This document shows positions 34,004 through 43,618 of a stretch of DNA of 64,000 bases, in pieces. The position numbers and the translations under genes are program-made. The stretch comes from an uncultured Prevotellaceae bacterium. GTDB lineage: Bacteria; Bacteroidota; Bacteroidia; Bacteroidales; Muribaculaceae. The notes under the pieces were generated by a model. It saw nothing but the letters and a program-made list of their open reading frames with translations. It had not been told where the DNA came from and searched no databases. Position 1 is the first letter of the stretch; each line of letters starts with the position of its first letter. Location: NCBI GenBank assembly GCA_900318335.1, contig ONKF01000012.1, positions 62,001 to 126,000 on the forward strand, given 5' to 3'.

Positions 34004-34089
34004 TAAAATAATAACGAAAAAATGGCATTTTTGCTTCCTCATAAATCCAAAAAAGTTTCTTAAAAATTGCAAAATCCCTATTTTCGGGA

Positions 34090-34128
34090 GGAGGCAGGAA
34101 AAACCCTCAACGGGTCATTCCTGCCTCC
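34090..34128 (-). terminator. Hairpin downstream of lysS
   Basis: An 11-bp GC-rich outer stem (34118-34128 with 34090-34100) encloses a short ACCC/GGGT inner pairing. It lies 37 bp after the lysS stop. No strong T run follows, so it may be only moderately efficient. Confidence 0.7.
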
Positions 34129-34164
34129 TTTGTTCCAATAGGACTAACTGCCAAGTGGACGTGC

Positions 34165-35913
34165 TCACTCCTGGGGGGCGACACTGGCTGCAGCCTCGAC
34201 CCACTTCTTGACCTCGTCAACGACGGGCACCTTGTAACCCAGTTTGTACTTTTTGTTGATATCCAAGAGGTCCTGGAAGAGCTTGCCTGGTTTCTCGAGA
34301 GCGCCAAGGGCTGCAACGGTGAGCAGACCGGCTTTCTGGATAGGAGCCACCCACTCCTCGGGGACACCGATGGCGGTGAATGCCTCGACCTTGTCGCGGG
34401 CGGGCACCTTCTCGGGACGCATCTGCGGGAACAGGAGCACATCCTGAATGTAGCTGTTGCCGGTCATGAGCATCACCAAGCGGTCAATGCCGATGCCGAT
34501 ACCGCTGGTGGGAGGCATACCGTATTGCAGGGCACGCAGGAAGTCCTGATCAATGATCATGGCCTCGTCATCACCCTTGTCGGCCAGACGCATCTGCTCC
34601 TTGAAGCGCTCCTCCTGATCGATGGGGTCATTGAGCTCGCTATAGGCATTGGCGAGTTCCTTGCCATTGACCATGAGCTCAAAGCGCTCGGTCAAGCCAG
34701 GCTTGCTGCGGTGCATCTTGGTCAGCGGCGACATCTCGACGGGATAGTCGATGATGAATGTAGGTTGAATGAATGTACCCTCACAGAATTCACCGAAGAT
34801 CTCGTCGATCAGTTTACCCTTGCCCATCGTGTCATCAATCTCGAGGTTGAGCTGCTTGCACACGTCGCGGATCTCGTCCTCGGTCTTGCCCTCCAGGTCA
34901 TGGCCGGTCTTCTCCTTGATGGCCTCGAGGATGGGCAGACGGCGGTAAGGAGCCTTGAAGCTGATGACCTGCCCGTCGATCTCGGTCTCAGGCTTGCCGT
35001 TGACAGCGGTACAGATTGTCTCGAGCAGCTGCTCGGTAAACGACATCATCCAGTTATAGTCCTTGTACTGAACATAGAGCTCCATGCAGGTGAACTCGGG
35101 GTTATGGTTGCGGTCCATACCCTCGTTACGGAAGTTCTTGCCGATTTCATACACGCCTTCAAAACCGCCCACAATCAGTCGCTTGAGATAAAGCTCGGTA
35201 GCGATGCGCATATACATCTGAATGTTCAAGGCGTTGAAGTGGGTGATGAACGGACGGGCCGTGGCGCCACCGGCAATGGCCTGCAGCGTCGGGGTCTCGA
35301 CCTCGGTATAACCAGCATCGTCCAGTACCTGACGCATGGTCTTCACAACCAGGGCGCGTTTCAGGAAAGTATCCTTCACACCCTTGTTGACCACGAGGTC
35401 GACGTAGCGCTGACGGTAGCGCAACTCGGGATCCTCAAACGCGTCATAGGTCACGCCATCCTTCTGCTTTACTACGGGAAGCGGCTTCAATGACTTACTC
35501 AACAGTTTGAGCGACTGTGCATGGACACTAATCTCGCCCGTCTGGGTGCGGAACACATAGCCCTTCACGCCCACAAAGTCACCCATGTCGAGCAACTTCT
35601 TGAACACGGTGTTATACAATTCCTTGTCCTCGCCAGGGCACAGGTCGTCGCGGCTCACGTACACCTGCACACGGCCACGGGAATCCTGCAACTCAAAGAA
35701 CGAGGCTTTGCCCATGATGCGACGGTTCATCATGCGGCCGGCAATGCTCACCTGACGCGGTTCGGCATCGTCCTTGAAATTGGCCACAATCTCATCGCTG
35801 TAGGCATCCACCACATACTCGTCGGCAGGATAAGGATTGATACCCATCGCCTTGAGCTGCTCTAAACTGTTGCGGCGAATAATCTCTTGTTCGCTTAATT
35901 CAAGTACATTCAT
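34165..35913 (-). CDS. lysS: Lysyl-tRNA synthetase, class II
   Basis: This cytosolic enzyme charges tRNA-Lys. It has an N-terminal OB-fold anticodon domain ([18 protein letters not shown] near 55), class II motif 2 ([15 protein letters not shown] near 264) and motif 3 ([15 protein letters not shown] near 470). The 582-residue length exceeds the ~505 of E. coli because of an extra C-terminal region of about 80 residues (from [12 protein letters not shown]), a form common in Bacteroidales. That tail has a helical, helix-hairpin-helix-like look ([19 protein letters not shown]) and may bind nucleic acid. The gene is monocistronic, with its own -7 element and a downstream hairpin. Confidence 0.95.
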   Translation of the reverse strand: MNVLELSEQEIIRRNSLEQLKAMGINPYPADEYVVDAYSDEIVANFKDDAEPRQVSIAGRMMNRRIMGKASFFELQDSRGRVQVYVSRDDLCPGEDKELYNTVFKKLLDMGDFVGVKGYVFRTQTGEISVHAQSLKLLSKSLKPLPVVKQKDGVTYDAFEDPELRYRQRYVDLVVNKGVKDTFLKRALVVKTMRQVLDDAGYTEVETPTLQAIAGGATARPFITHFNALNIQMYMRIATELYLKRLIVGGFEGVYEIGKNFRNEGMDRNHNPEFTCMELYVQYKDYNWMMSFTEQLLETICTAVNGKPETEIDGQVISFKAPYRRLPILEAIKEKTGHDLEGKTEDEIRDVCKQLNLEIDDTMGKGKLIDEIFGEFCEGTFIQPTFIIDYPVEMSPLTKMHRSKPGLTERFELMVNGKELANAYSELNDPIDQEERFKEQMRLADKGDDEAMIIDQDFLRALQYGMPPTSGIGIGIDRLVMLMTGNSYIQDVLLFPQMRPEKVPARDKVEAFTAIGVPEEWVAPIQKAGLLTVAALGALEKPGKLFQDLLDINKKYKLGYKVPVVDEVKKWVEAAASVAPQE

Positions 35914-35954
35914 TGTTATGTCGTTTATTAGGATGTTGTTTCGTTTTCAAACTG

Positions 35955-35962
35955 CAAAGGTA
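35955..35962 (-). promoter_or_regulatory. Bacteroidota -7 element (TACCTTTG) of lysS
   Basis: TACCTTTG on the minus strand, 41 bp upstream of the lysS ATG. Confidence 0.7.
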
Positions 35963-36032
35963 GTAAAAAGTCTTTAGACTACAGGCCTAAGACTTCAGTT
36001 TTTGGGCATCAGGGGCCAATTCTTGGCGGTTT

Positions 36033-37043
36033 TCAACGTTTGGAAGAACGGCTCTTGCCGAGCAGGAAGGGGAAGTAGCGCTCGACAATCAGGGCCAAGG
36101 GATACAGTGCTGCCATCACCGCGATGGCTATAGCGACTTTCAGGAGGATGCTTTCGTCGAGGATGGCTGGCCCTGCCACCTTGCTCACAATCATCTTGAT
36201 GATGCCGATGAGGTAGTTTTGCAAGGCCAGGTAGGTGATGCTTGTAATGGCGACATTCTGAGCTATGCGGCTGACGCCATGGCATTTCTCGAGCCACTTG
36301 CACATGGCCGTGTACAAGGGCAATGTGAGGATGACCGCCTCGGGGGCAAGGACATAAGCCACTCCGCGGTCGATGGTCAGCGGAGCGATGACCAGGAATC
36401 CCAGACCCAACACGGCAAGAAGCAGCCATAACAGGGAACGACCAGTTGTGGAGAAGTCAAATCGATCGGCCAGCGGCTTACAGCAGTTGCCGAGCGCATA
36501 AATCGGCATGTAGAGCAATGCCTTGTCCAGGTTCCAATAGCGCAGCCAGGGCAGGTCGGGCAGGATGAGCAGCGACAGGCTCAACATCAGCGCAACAGCA
36601 AGGGGCCACATGTCAGGCAGGAACTTCTTGACCGGATAATAGATGACCTGCATGGTGAACAGGGCCGCCAGGAACCAGAAGGGACCCAGGACCACATCAG
36701 GTGTACCTTGCAGGAACTGCCACAGCGGCGTCATCGTGTCGATGGCCATTTCTTCGGGACCAGCCATTCGGCGCCCCACGGCAAGCCACAAGGCATAAAA
36801 AATAATGAAGAAGGTGGTATAGGGCACCAGAATCTGCCGTGCCCGATGGCGCAGGAAGGTGAAGAAATTCTTCTGCTTGGCTATATTGAAAAGATACCCG
36901 GCGGCAAAGAAAAAGACAGGAGCACCCATGTTAAATAGGGCCACCTCACGGGCCGTGTCATAGCGTGGTGGCGTGTGGTACACCACCACCATAAACATGG
37001 CGATGAACTTCATGTAATCGAGCCAAGCCTGTCTTTTCATCAA
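36033..37043 (-). CDS. Membrane acyltransferase (acyltransferase_3 / OafA-like)
   Basis: The 336-residue polytopic protein begins WLDYMKFIAMFMVVVYHT, with the conserved family His in transmembrane segment 1, followed by VFFFAAGYLF and an RxxR-like HRARQILVPY. About ten membrane segments follow. Members transfer acetyl, succinyl or other acyl groups to sugars of surface polysaccharides or lipids at the inner membrane. The substrate is not indicated by neighbours, which are two tRNA synthetase genes. It begins 104 bp after serS, and that gap holds a heptad inverted repeat. Confidence 0.8.
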   Translation of the reverse strand: MMKRQAWLDYMKFIAMFMVVVYHTPPRYDTAREVALFNMGAPVFFFAAGYLFNIAKQKNFFTFLRHRARQILVPYTTFFIIFYALWLAVGRRMAGPEEMAIDTMTPLWQFLQGTPDVVLGPFWFLAALFTMQVIYYPVKKFLPDMWPLAVALMLSLSLLILPDLPWLRYWNLDKALLYMPIYALGNCCKPLADRFDFSTTGRSLLWLLLAVLGLGFLVIAPLTIDRGVAYVLAPEAVILTLPLYTAMCKWLEKCHGVSRIAQNVAITSITYLALQNYLIGIIKMIVSKVAGPAILDESILLKVAIAIAVMAALYPLALIVERYFPFLLGKSRSSKR

Positions 37044-37065
37044 TCGGATGCTGGGTTTTATCAGA

Positions 37066-37137
37066 TATTAGGCTTTAGGCTTTAGGTGTCAGGTAGCGGA
37101 TGCTCCCCTGTAGCCTAAAACCTAAAGCCTAAAGCCT
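37066..37137. repeat. Heptad inverted repeat between serS and the acyltransferase gene
   Basis: Heptads of the TTAGGCT type on the left and their complements (AGCCTAA type) on the right form perfect 18-bp arms (37070-37087 with 37120-37137) around a 32-base spacer. It lies just behind the serS stop on the minus strand and could fold into a hairpin in the transcript. Confidence 0.85.
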
Positions 37138-37147
37138 TATCGTGAAA

Positions 37148-38419
37148 TCAGTCGATAATGTCAAATCCAGTGTAGCGCTGCAGGGCGGCAGGGATGCGGA
37201 TGCCCTCAGGTGTCTGGTTGTTCTCGAGCAAGGCGGCCACAATGCGCGGCAGTGCCAATGCCGAACCGTTCAGGGTGTGGCACAGGTGAGTCTTCTTGTC
37301 ATCACCACGGTAACGGCACTTGAGGCGGTTGGCCTGATAGGTCTCGAAGTTGGAGACGCTGCTCACCTCGAGCCAGCGTTGCTGAGCGCCCGACCACACC
37401 TCAAAGTCGAAGGTAATGGCGCTGGTAAAGCTCGTGTCACCACCACACAGGCGCAGGATGTGCCACGGCAGTTCCAGTTTCTCGAGCAGGCCCTGAACAT
37501 GGTCCTTCATCTCCTCGAGGGCAGCATAGGAATTCTCGGGCTTCTCGATGCGTACAATCTCGACCTTGTCGAACTGGTGCAGGCGGTTCAGACCGCGCAC
37601 GTCCTTACCGTAAGAACCAGCCTCACGACGGAAACATGCCGAGAACGCGCAATTCTTTTTGGGCAATTCCTCCTGTGGGATGATAACGTCACGGTACATA
37701 TTGGTCACGGGAACCTCGGCTGTGGGAATCAGGTAGAAGTTGTCCACCTGGCAGTGGTACATCTGACCCTCCTTGTCGGGCAGCTGACCCGTTCCCAGAC
37801 CTGAAGCCTCGTTGACCACAAAGGGCGGTTCAATCTCGACATAACCGGCCTTTCCAGCCTCGTCGAGGAAGAATTGAACCAGGGCACGCTGCAGGCGTGC
37901 ACCCTTGCCCACATAGACGGGGAATCCAGCACCTGTGATCTTGACACCCAGGTCAAAATCAATGAGGTTATACTTCTTGGCCAGATCCCAATGAGGCAGA
38001 GCATCCTCGCCCAGCTCAGGCATCTTGCCACCAGTCTTCTCAACCACGTTATCCTCGGCACTCTTGCCCTCGGGCACACCGCTGTAAGGTACATTGGGCA
38101 CGCTCAGCAGGATGTCGTTGATCTCGTCCTGAGCGGCGCTCAGGTTGTCGTCAATTTCCTTGTTAGTGGCCTTGAGGGCTGCTACCTGGGACTTGACGTT
38201 CTCGGCCTCGTCACGGTTGCCCTGCTTCATGAGGACACCGATCTGGGCGGCCATTTTATTGAGCACAGCAGCATTGTCGTCGCGCTGCTTCTGCAGGGCA
38301 CGGCGCTGCTTGTCCAGTTCCACAATGCGCATAATGGGTTCACGCCCGTCAAACTGCTTGACGGCGAGGCGGCGAATCACGTCCTCGGGGTCCTGGTTAA
38401 TAAGTTGTAATGTCAGCAT
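37148..38419 (-). CDS. serS: Seryl-tRNA synthetase
   Basis: The 423-residue protein is a full-length class IIa synthetase that charges tRNA-Ser (and tRNA-Sec where present). It has an N-terminal antiparallel coiled coil (about residues 30-105, rich in Lys, Gln and Glu) that contacts the long variable arm. The catalytic core shows motif 2 FRREAGSYGKDVRG (near 268) and motif 3 ALPRIVAALLENNQTPEG (near 390). It begins 44 bp after ftsZ on the same strand without a visible promoter or terminator between, so read-through from the dcw operon is likely. Confidence 0.95.
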   Translation of the reverse strand: MLTLQLINQDPEDVIRRLAVKQFDGREPIMRIVELDKQRRALQKQRDDNAAVLNKMAAQIGVLMKQGNRDEAENVKSQVAALKATNKEIDDNLSAAQDEINDILLSVPNVPYSGVPEGKSAEDNVVEKTGGKMPELGEDALPHWDLAKKYNLIDFDLGVKITGAGFPVYVGKGARLQRALVQFFLDEAGKAGYVEIEPPFVVNEASGLGTGQLPDKEGQMYHCQVDNFYLIPTAEVPVTNMYRDVIIPQEELPKKNCAFSACFRREAGSYGKDVRGLNRLHQFDKVEIVRIEKPENSYAALEEMKDHVQGLLEKLELPWHILRLCGGDTSFTSAITFDFEVWSGAQQRWLEVSSVSNFETYQANRLKCRYRGDDKKTHLCHTLNGSALALPRIVAALLENNQTPEGIRIPAALQRYTGFDIID

Positions 38420-38463
38420 TTATTCTGTTATACCTTATAATATAAATATATGTTATACTGCAA

Positions 38464-39858
38464 TTATTCACCGAAATCGATGGTCTGGGAATCACCGTTT
38501 CCACCACCGCGTTTGGGCGCCTTGGGCACCTCGACAGGGCGCTCCTGGCTGGCATTCTGCTGGCGCTCCTTAATCTGGCTACGGAAGTCAGGCTTGCGGC
38601 CAAAGGTGGGATTCTTCTCAATCATGTCGATCATATCATCATCGTCCATTTGATCGGGTGTGAGCACGATGTAGCGAGCACGGTTCTGGGCCAGGACCTG
38701 ATCTTTGATGGCTCTTTCACCATATTCACGCACGAGACGGTCGGTAGGATTAGATACCGTGGAGCGGGTGGCAGCGACCTCGCGACGAGGCGAAATCGTG
38801 GGTGTGGGAGCTTCCTTGTCAAGCGACACGTTGAAACCGGCAGCCAGCACGGTCACCTTGATCTGCTCCTCGAGCGAGAGGTCGTGGGCGGTACCCCAAA
38901 TCACGTCAACCTCCTGGTCGAAGTTGGCCATGAACTCCTGAATCTCGTTAAGCTCCTTCATCAACAGGGGTGAACCGCTGTTGGGGTTGAAATAGACGTT
39001 CATCAAGATCTTGCGGGAACCGTAAACGTCGCGGTTCTTGAGCAACGGTGACTCGAGGGCGTCCTCGATAGCCTTGGTAACACGGCGTTCGCCCGTACCA
39101 TAACCCGAACTGATGATAGCGGCGCCACCATTGCGCAGGGTCGTGTTCACGTCGTTAAAGTCAAGGTTGATCACACCACGCACGGTAATCAGGTCACTGA
39201 TGCTGCGGGCTGCGGTGGTCAAGGTATCATCGGCCTTACCGAAGGCGTTAGTGAAGTCGAGGTCACTGTAGATTTCGGTCAGGCGCTGGTTATTGATGAT
39301 GAGCAGAGCGTCAACATACTTGCCCATCTCGTCGGCACCGGCAAGCGCCTTGAGAATCTTCTTGGGCCCCTCGAACAGGAAGGGAATCGTCACGATACCA
39401 ATGGTGAGGACACCCTTCTCGTGGGCGATGCGGGCGACAACGGGCGCTGCACCAGTACCGGTACCACCACCCATACCAGCGGTGATGAACACCATCTTGG
39501 TATCGTCGTCAAACAGTTGTGCGATTTCATTCTCGCTCTCCTCGGCGGCGCGCTTGGCGGTCTCGGGGATGTTACCTGCACCCAGGCCGTGGGTCGTGTT
39601 CGGTCCCAGCAGCACGCGGTTGGGCACCGGTGACTCGTTGAGCTGCTGGCGGTCGGTATTGAGGACGACAAACGACACGCCCTCAATATTCTGCATATAC
39701 ATGTGGTTGATGGCATTGTTACCACCGCCACCGACACCCATCACCTTGATGATGGTGCGTGATTTCTCCTTGTCCTGGAAACCTGAATTCTGGTCCAGCG
39801 TTGACATGATGTCCTGTCCGGGCTCGCGTGCACCGAAAATATTCTTACTATCTTGCAT
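38464..39858 (-). CDS. ftsZ: Cell division GTPase FtsZ
   Basis: The 464-residue tubulin homologue forms the Z ring. Visible features are the N-terminal GVGGGGNNAINHM nucleotide loop (near 41), the tubulin signature GMGGGTGTGAAP (near 128), and the T7 loop NLDFNDV. A long, variable C-terminal linker begins near residue 355. The C-terminus (DSQTIDFGE) does not match the proteobacterial FtsA/ZipA-binding peptide, as expected for Bacteroidota. It closes the dcw cluster, 54 bp after ftsA. Confidence 0.97.
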   Translation of the reverse strand: MQDSKNIFGAREPGQDIMSTLDQNSGFQDKEKSRTIIKVMGVGGGGNNAINHMYMQNIEGVSFVVLNTDRQQLNESPVPNRVLLGPNTTHGLGAGNIPETAKRAAEESENEIAQLFDDDTKMVFITAGMGGGTGTGAAPVVARIAHEKGVLTIGIVTIPFLFEGPKKILKALAGADEMGKYVDALLIINNQRLTEIYSDLDFTNAFGKADDTLTTAARSISDLITVRGVINLDFNDVNTTLRNGGAAIISSGYGTGERRVTKAIEDALESPLLKNRDVYGSRKILMNVYFNPNSGSPLLMKELNEIQEFMANFDQEVDVIWGTAHDLSLEEQIKVTVLAAGFNVSLDKEAPTPTISPRREVAATRSTVSNPTDRLVREYGERAIKDQVLAQNRARYIVLTPDQMDDDDMIDMIEKNPTFGRKPDFRSQIKERQQNASQERPVEVPKAPKRGGGNGDSQTIDFGE

Positions 39859-39912
39859 ATTGTGTTGTATTTATTTTTAAGTTAGGGTGAATGGTTCTTT
39901 TACACTTTTGGA

Positions 39913-41232
39913 CTACTGTTCTTCGTCATCATCCTCGGTCATGAGGCCTTTGAGTTTCTCGGTCCACTTCGACCAGGGCTTACGGGATTTAGGCTCCTTG
40001 GGCTCCTTGGTCTTTTCAGGCTTACGGGGTTGTGTCGGTTCCTCGCGTTGTGGATAGTTGCTGCCCTCTAACACGGGACCATCCTCATACTTGTTGAGTT
40101 CGACGCAGGTCTCACCTACAGGAATCATGTCGGCAGCCTTGGCCAACAGCGAGAACACCTCGATGTACTCCAGACGGTTGATCTCGTTGTTAAGGATGTT
40201 GAGCGTAACCGGGTTCTGGCCCATGCGCACCTTGATCTTGATGGTTTCCTCAAGTTTCTGCTGCAAGCCTCCCAGATGTGCGCCACCGCCGATGAGGACG
40301 ATGCTCTGGATGCTGTCGGCCGAAACGCCTGCATCAGCCAGCTGCTGGTTGATGTTGGCAATGATCTCACCCGTGCGGGCAGCAATATAGTTTGCGGCTT
40401 CGCGGGCACTTAAACCCTCGATTGTCACGTCGCTCACGTTGCTGGGGTCAAGCGGATTATTAATGTTCTTCTTGACATTCTCGGCAGTTTCCTCGAGGAC
40501 GCTAAGACCAATCATCACGTCACGCGTCAAGTTGCGGCCGCCCAGGGGCAGGGTGTTCAGATAGATGAGCGCGCCGTTCTTGTAGATGGCCACGGTCGTG
40601 GTCTCGGCACCTATGTCCACCAACATGCAACCAAGTTCACGGTCGCTGTCGGTCAAGATATTCTCTGCTACTGCTAACGGGGTAACGATGTAATCCTTGA
40701 CGGGGATACCGAAGGTCATCAAGCGGTTCAAGTTGAGCTTGAGTGCGGGCTTGGCAACAATGAGGTTGACCTTGATTTTTATGGAAGAGCCAAACTGGCC
40801 GACGGGGTTGGTCGTTTCAACCTTATCGACATAATAGGCACGTGGAACGATGTCCACCGTGTCGTGGTTACGGATTGGGGTACTGGTGGCATCGTGGATG
40901 ATGCGGTCGATGAGCTCGCTGGTGATAGGCTCGGTGGACCCCACGCTGCGGTTCACCTCGCTCACGCTGCTGTGCAGCGACCTGCCGCTCACGCCCATAT
41001 ACACCTTGGTAATGCGGCCGTCAACCATGCCCTCAAGGTTCTTGACGATGCGGTTGATGCTGCTCTTGATGTTCTCGACATTCTGCACGATTCCGTATCT
41101 CACGCTATTGAGATGCCTCTCTTCTTGCAAGTGCTTTACACTCAAGTATCCAGCCGAAGTTTTCTCGGCAATTGCTCCAACGATCTTGGAGCTCCCGATT
41201 TCAAGTGCTACAATGTATTGGTTCTTTTCCAT
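39913..41232 (-). CDS. ftsA: Cell division protein FtsA
   Basis: The 439-residue actin-like ATPase tethers FtsZ to the membrane. It starts with ALEIGSSKIVGAIAE (phosphate 1), has the 1C subdomain SHS2 region, VDIGAETTTVAIY (phosphate 2, near 217) and VLIGGGAHLGGL (adenosine loop, near 325). The C-terminus first runs through a Pro/Lys/Glu-rich linker and then ends with an amphipathic helix (PWSKWTEKLKGLM) that can insert in the membrane. It lies 43 bp after ftsQ. Confidence 0.96.
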   Translation of the reverse strand: MEKNQYIVALEIGSSKIVGAIAEKTSAGYLSVKHLQEERHLNSVRYGIVQNVENIKSSINRIVKNLEGMVDGRITKVYMGVSGRSLHSSVSEVNRSVGSTEPITSELIDRIIHDATSTPIRNHDTVDIVPRAYYVDKVETTNPVGQFGSSIKIKVNLIVAKPALKLNLNRLMTFGIPVKDYIVTPLAVAENILTDSDRELGCMLVDIGAETTTVAIYKNGALIYLNTLPLGGRNLTRDVMIGLSVLEETAENVKKNINNPLDPSNVSDVTIEGLSAREAANYIAARTGEIIANINQQLADAGVSADSIQSIVLIGGGAHLGGLQQKLEETIKIKVRMGQNPVTLNILNNEINRLEYIEVFSLLAKAADMIPVGETCVELNKYEDGPVLEGSNYPQREEPTQPRKPEKTKEPKEPKSRKPWSKWTEKLKGLMTEDDDEEQ

Positions 41233-41275
41233 AAAATGATTGATATGTATTTTTTAATTGTTTTTATTTTGGTTG

Positions 41276-42223
41276 TTAACTTTTCTTCTTGTTGGCGTCA
41301 TTGCCGGCAGGCTTATCCTTTTTGGATTCTTCCTTCTTGGAATCCTCTTTCTTGGTCTCTTCCTTTTTGGGCTCCTCTTTCTTGCTCTCGGCGGCCTGCG
41401 CGGCCTCGGGGGCGGCGCCTAATGCCATCGTCTGCATGTCGGGGGCCTGCTCGTCATCCTCGGGGTCATAATCAAAGATCTGTCGGACAGCCTTGACGCG
41501 CTTGGTAGCGACAATCTGGTGGTTCCACTTGACCGAGATGGTGTCATAGGTATTCCAGCCCTTCTTGGGCAGGACCTCGCTGTAAAACAGCTTGAGCTTG
41601 GCAAACTTGTTCTCAAAGCCGTCGGCATTGCCTATATTGACCACATGACCACTGAAGTTGGGCACAATGATGATGTTGTTGGTGTCACGCACCTGGTACA
41701 TCGTCACCAGTGAGTGGAGCAATGAATCCTTCTCGATATAGTCGATGAGGGGCAGCAACCGTGTCACGGGATACTTGCGGGTGAAATGACCTTGTACCAC
41801 GGGCACGTCACAATGGTAAAAACTGGTTGCCCCCATGCGCTTGCCTGCCCGGTTAACATAGTAGGAAGCGTCACCGTCAAACACACGCAACACCGGCACG
41901 AGCTGACTTACGCGTATCAGGACACGTCCGTCCTGACATTTCACGCAGTCGGCATTCTCCAGATAGGGAGACTGACGCAGGGCTTCTTCGATGCTGGAAG
42001 CATCGATCTTCCCCATGTACTTGCCCTTGAGCTTGACGCCTTGCTCACGCAGGTCGTTAAGGACACCTTGAGGCGTGACAAACGACGTGCTGTCGGCGTT
42101 GATTACCTCAACCTCGACCTTGGAGCAAATCTCATCATGCGACTTGCCGCGCGCCCACAGGATTCCCGTGGTGAGCGCAATCGCCATGACAAGCAGAATG
42201 ATATTTTGTATCAGCCGTTTCAA
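41276..42223 (-). CDS. ftsQ: Cell division protein FtsQ
   Basis: The 315-residue bitopic protein has one N-terminal membrane segment (IILLVMAIALTTGILW), a POTRA-like region (about 45-115: NDLREQGVKLKGKYMGKID, then RVSQLVPVLRVF) and an extracytoplasmic beta domain. It links the early divisome to FtsL and FtsI. The last 35-40 residues are a low-complexity Lys/Glu/Ser tail (KKEESKKDKPAGNDANKKKS), absent from typical FtsQ. Its start overlaps the murC stop by 4 bp. Identification rests on topology and its fixed dcw position as much as on sequence. Confidence 0.88.
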   Translation of the reverse strand: MKRLIQNIILLVMAIALTTGILWARGKSHDEICSKVEVEVINADSTSFVTPQGVLNDLREQGVKLKGKYMGKIDASSIEEALRQSPYLENADCVKCQDGRVLIRVSQLVPVLRVFDGDASYYVNRAGKRMGATSFYHCDVPVVQGHFTRKYPVTRLLPLIDYIEKDSLLHSLVTMYQVRDTNNIIIVPNFSGHVVNIGNADGFENKFAKLKLFYSEVLPKKGWNTYDTISVKWNHQIVATKRVKAVRQIFDYDPEDDEQAPDMQTMALGAAPEAAQAAESKKEEPKKEETKKEDSKKEESKKDKPAGNDANKKKS

Positions 42224-43608
42224 TGTCCTTGTTTCTTGAATTCATTGCATATTTCAGGCAGCAGATTGGCGATATCGCCGGCACCTGCTGTCAATAAGAC
42301 GTCAAAATTACTCAAATGTATTGACTTAATCAAATTTTCTTTTGAGTAAATGCTTTTTTTAGCACTTGTTATCTTTTCCAGTATCATTTCACTGGTCACT
42401 CCGGGGATGGGCTCCTCTCGGGCGGGATAGATGGGTAACAGAATCACCTCATCGGCCAGCGAGAGCGCCTGGGCGAAACCAGGAGCGAAATCACGCGTGC
42501 GGGTGTACAGGTGGGGCTGGAAAATCACGGTCAGCCGCCTGTCGGGATACAAGTCACGCACCGACTTGATACTGGCCTGCAGCTCACCGGGATGATGGGC
42601 ATAATCGTCGATCATCACCTTGCCATGACTGCCAGGTTCCTTGAGCCAGAACTCAAATCGGCGCTTGGGGCCCTGGAAGGTGGCAATGGCGTCACGCATG
42701 GCCTCTAACGGGGTGTCAACCAGGCGGCAAGCGGCCATCGCAGCAATAGCATTCTCGATATTGATGTCAACGGGCACACCCAGGCTGATGTCGGCCAGCG
42801 TCTCCCACGGGGTCACTAGGTCAAAGGTGATTTCACCGTCACCCTTGCGGATGTTGACGGCATGGAAGTCTCCCTCGTCACGGCTGTAAGTATAGGTCTT
42901 GACGTTCTCCCCTACCCTGGGTTTCAGGGCCAGCCCTGTGTGGACGATGAGGGCGCCACCAGGCTGGATAAGCTCGGTGAAATGGGCGAAACTCTCGAGA
43001 TAGTTCTCGGCGGTGCCGTAGATATCCAGATGGTCGGGGTCGGTCGAGGTCACCACTGCCACATGGGGACGCAGGTGGTGGAATGAGCGGTCAAACTCGT
43101 CGGCCTCGATAACCGAGAACGGACTGGTGGTGGACAACAGGAAATTGCTGTTATAGTTGCGCAACACGCCACCCAGGAAGGCATTGCAGCCTATGCCCGA
43201 ACTGTGCAGGATATGGGCCGCCATACTCGACGTGGTGGTCTTGCCATGGGTGCCCGCGAAGCACAGGCCGCGGGAATGATGGGTGACGACACCCAACAGA
43301 GCGGCACGCTTGAGGACATCGAAACCATGGTTGCGGAAGTAGGTCAGTCCCTGATGGCTGTCGGGCACAGCAGGAGTATAGACCACCAGCGTGCGCTCGG
43401 GGTCACGGCAGTAATCGGGGATGAGATCGGGGTTCTCGTCAAAGTCGATGTGAACGCCCTCGCGCTGCAAGGCTTCGGTCAGCTCGCTGGGGGTGCGGTC
43501 ATAGCCAGCGACGCGTTTGCCCATCGCCAGGAAGTAGCGTTCCAGGGCAGCCATGCCGATGCCGCCCGCTCCCACAAAATATAATGAATCAAAGTCCTTC
43601 ATTTCCAA
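42220..43608 (-). CDS. murC: UDP-N-acetylmuramate--L-alanine ligase MurC
   Basis: The 462-residue Mur ligase adds L-Ala to UDP-MurNAc, the first step of stem-peptide synthesis. It starts with a Rossmann motif (YFVGAGGIGMAALERYF), carries the ATP loop AGTHGKTTTSSM (near 118), the EADEFDRSFHHLRP segment and the C-terminal DDYAHHPGEL motif. All are standard for MurC. It starts 10 bp after the murG stop and overlaps ftsQ by 4 bp. Confidence 0.96.
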   Translation of the reverse strand: MEMKDFDSLYFVGAGGIGMAALERYFLAMGKRVAGYDRTPSELTEALQREGVHIDFDENPDLIPDYCRDPERTLVVYTPAVPDSHQGLTYFRNHGFDVLKRAALLGVVTHHSRGLCFAGTHGKTTTSSMAAHILHSSGIGCNAFLGGVLRNYNSNFLLSTTSPFSVIEADEFDRSFHHLRPHVAVVTSTDPDHLDIYGTAENYLESFAHFTELIQPGGALIVHTGLALKPRVGENVKTYTYSRDEGDFHAVNIRKGDGEITFDLVTPWETLADISLGVPVDINIENAIAAMAACRLVDTPLEAMRDAIATFQGPKRRFEFWLKEPGSHGKVMIDDYAHHPGELQASIKSVRDLYPDRRLTVIFQPHLYTRTRDFAPGFAQALSLADEVILLPIYPAREEPIPGVTSEMILEKITSAKKSIYSKENLIKSIHLSNFDVLLTAGAGDIANLLPEICNEFKKQGH

Positions 43609-43618
43609 TTGAATTAGG

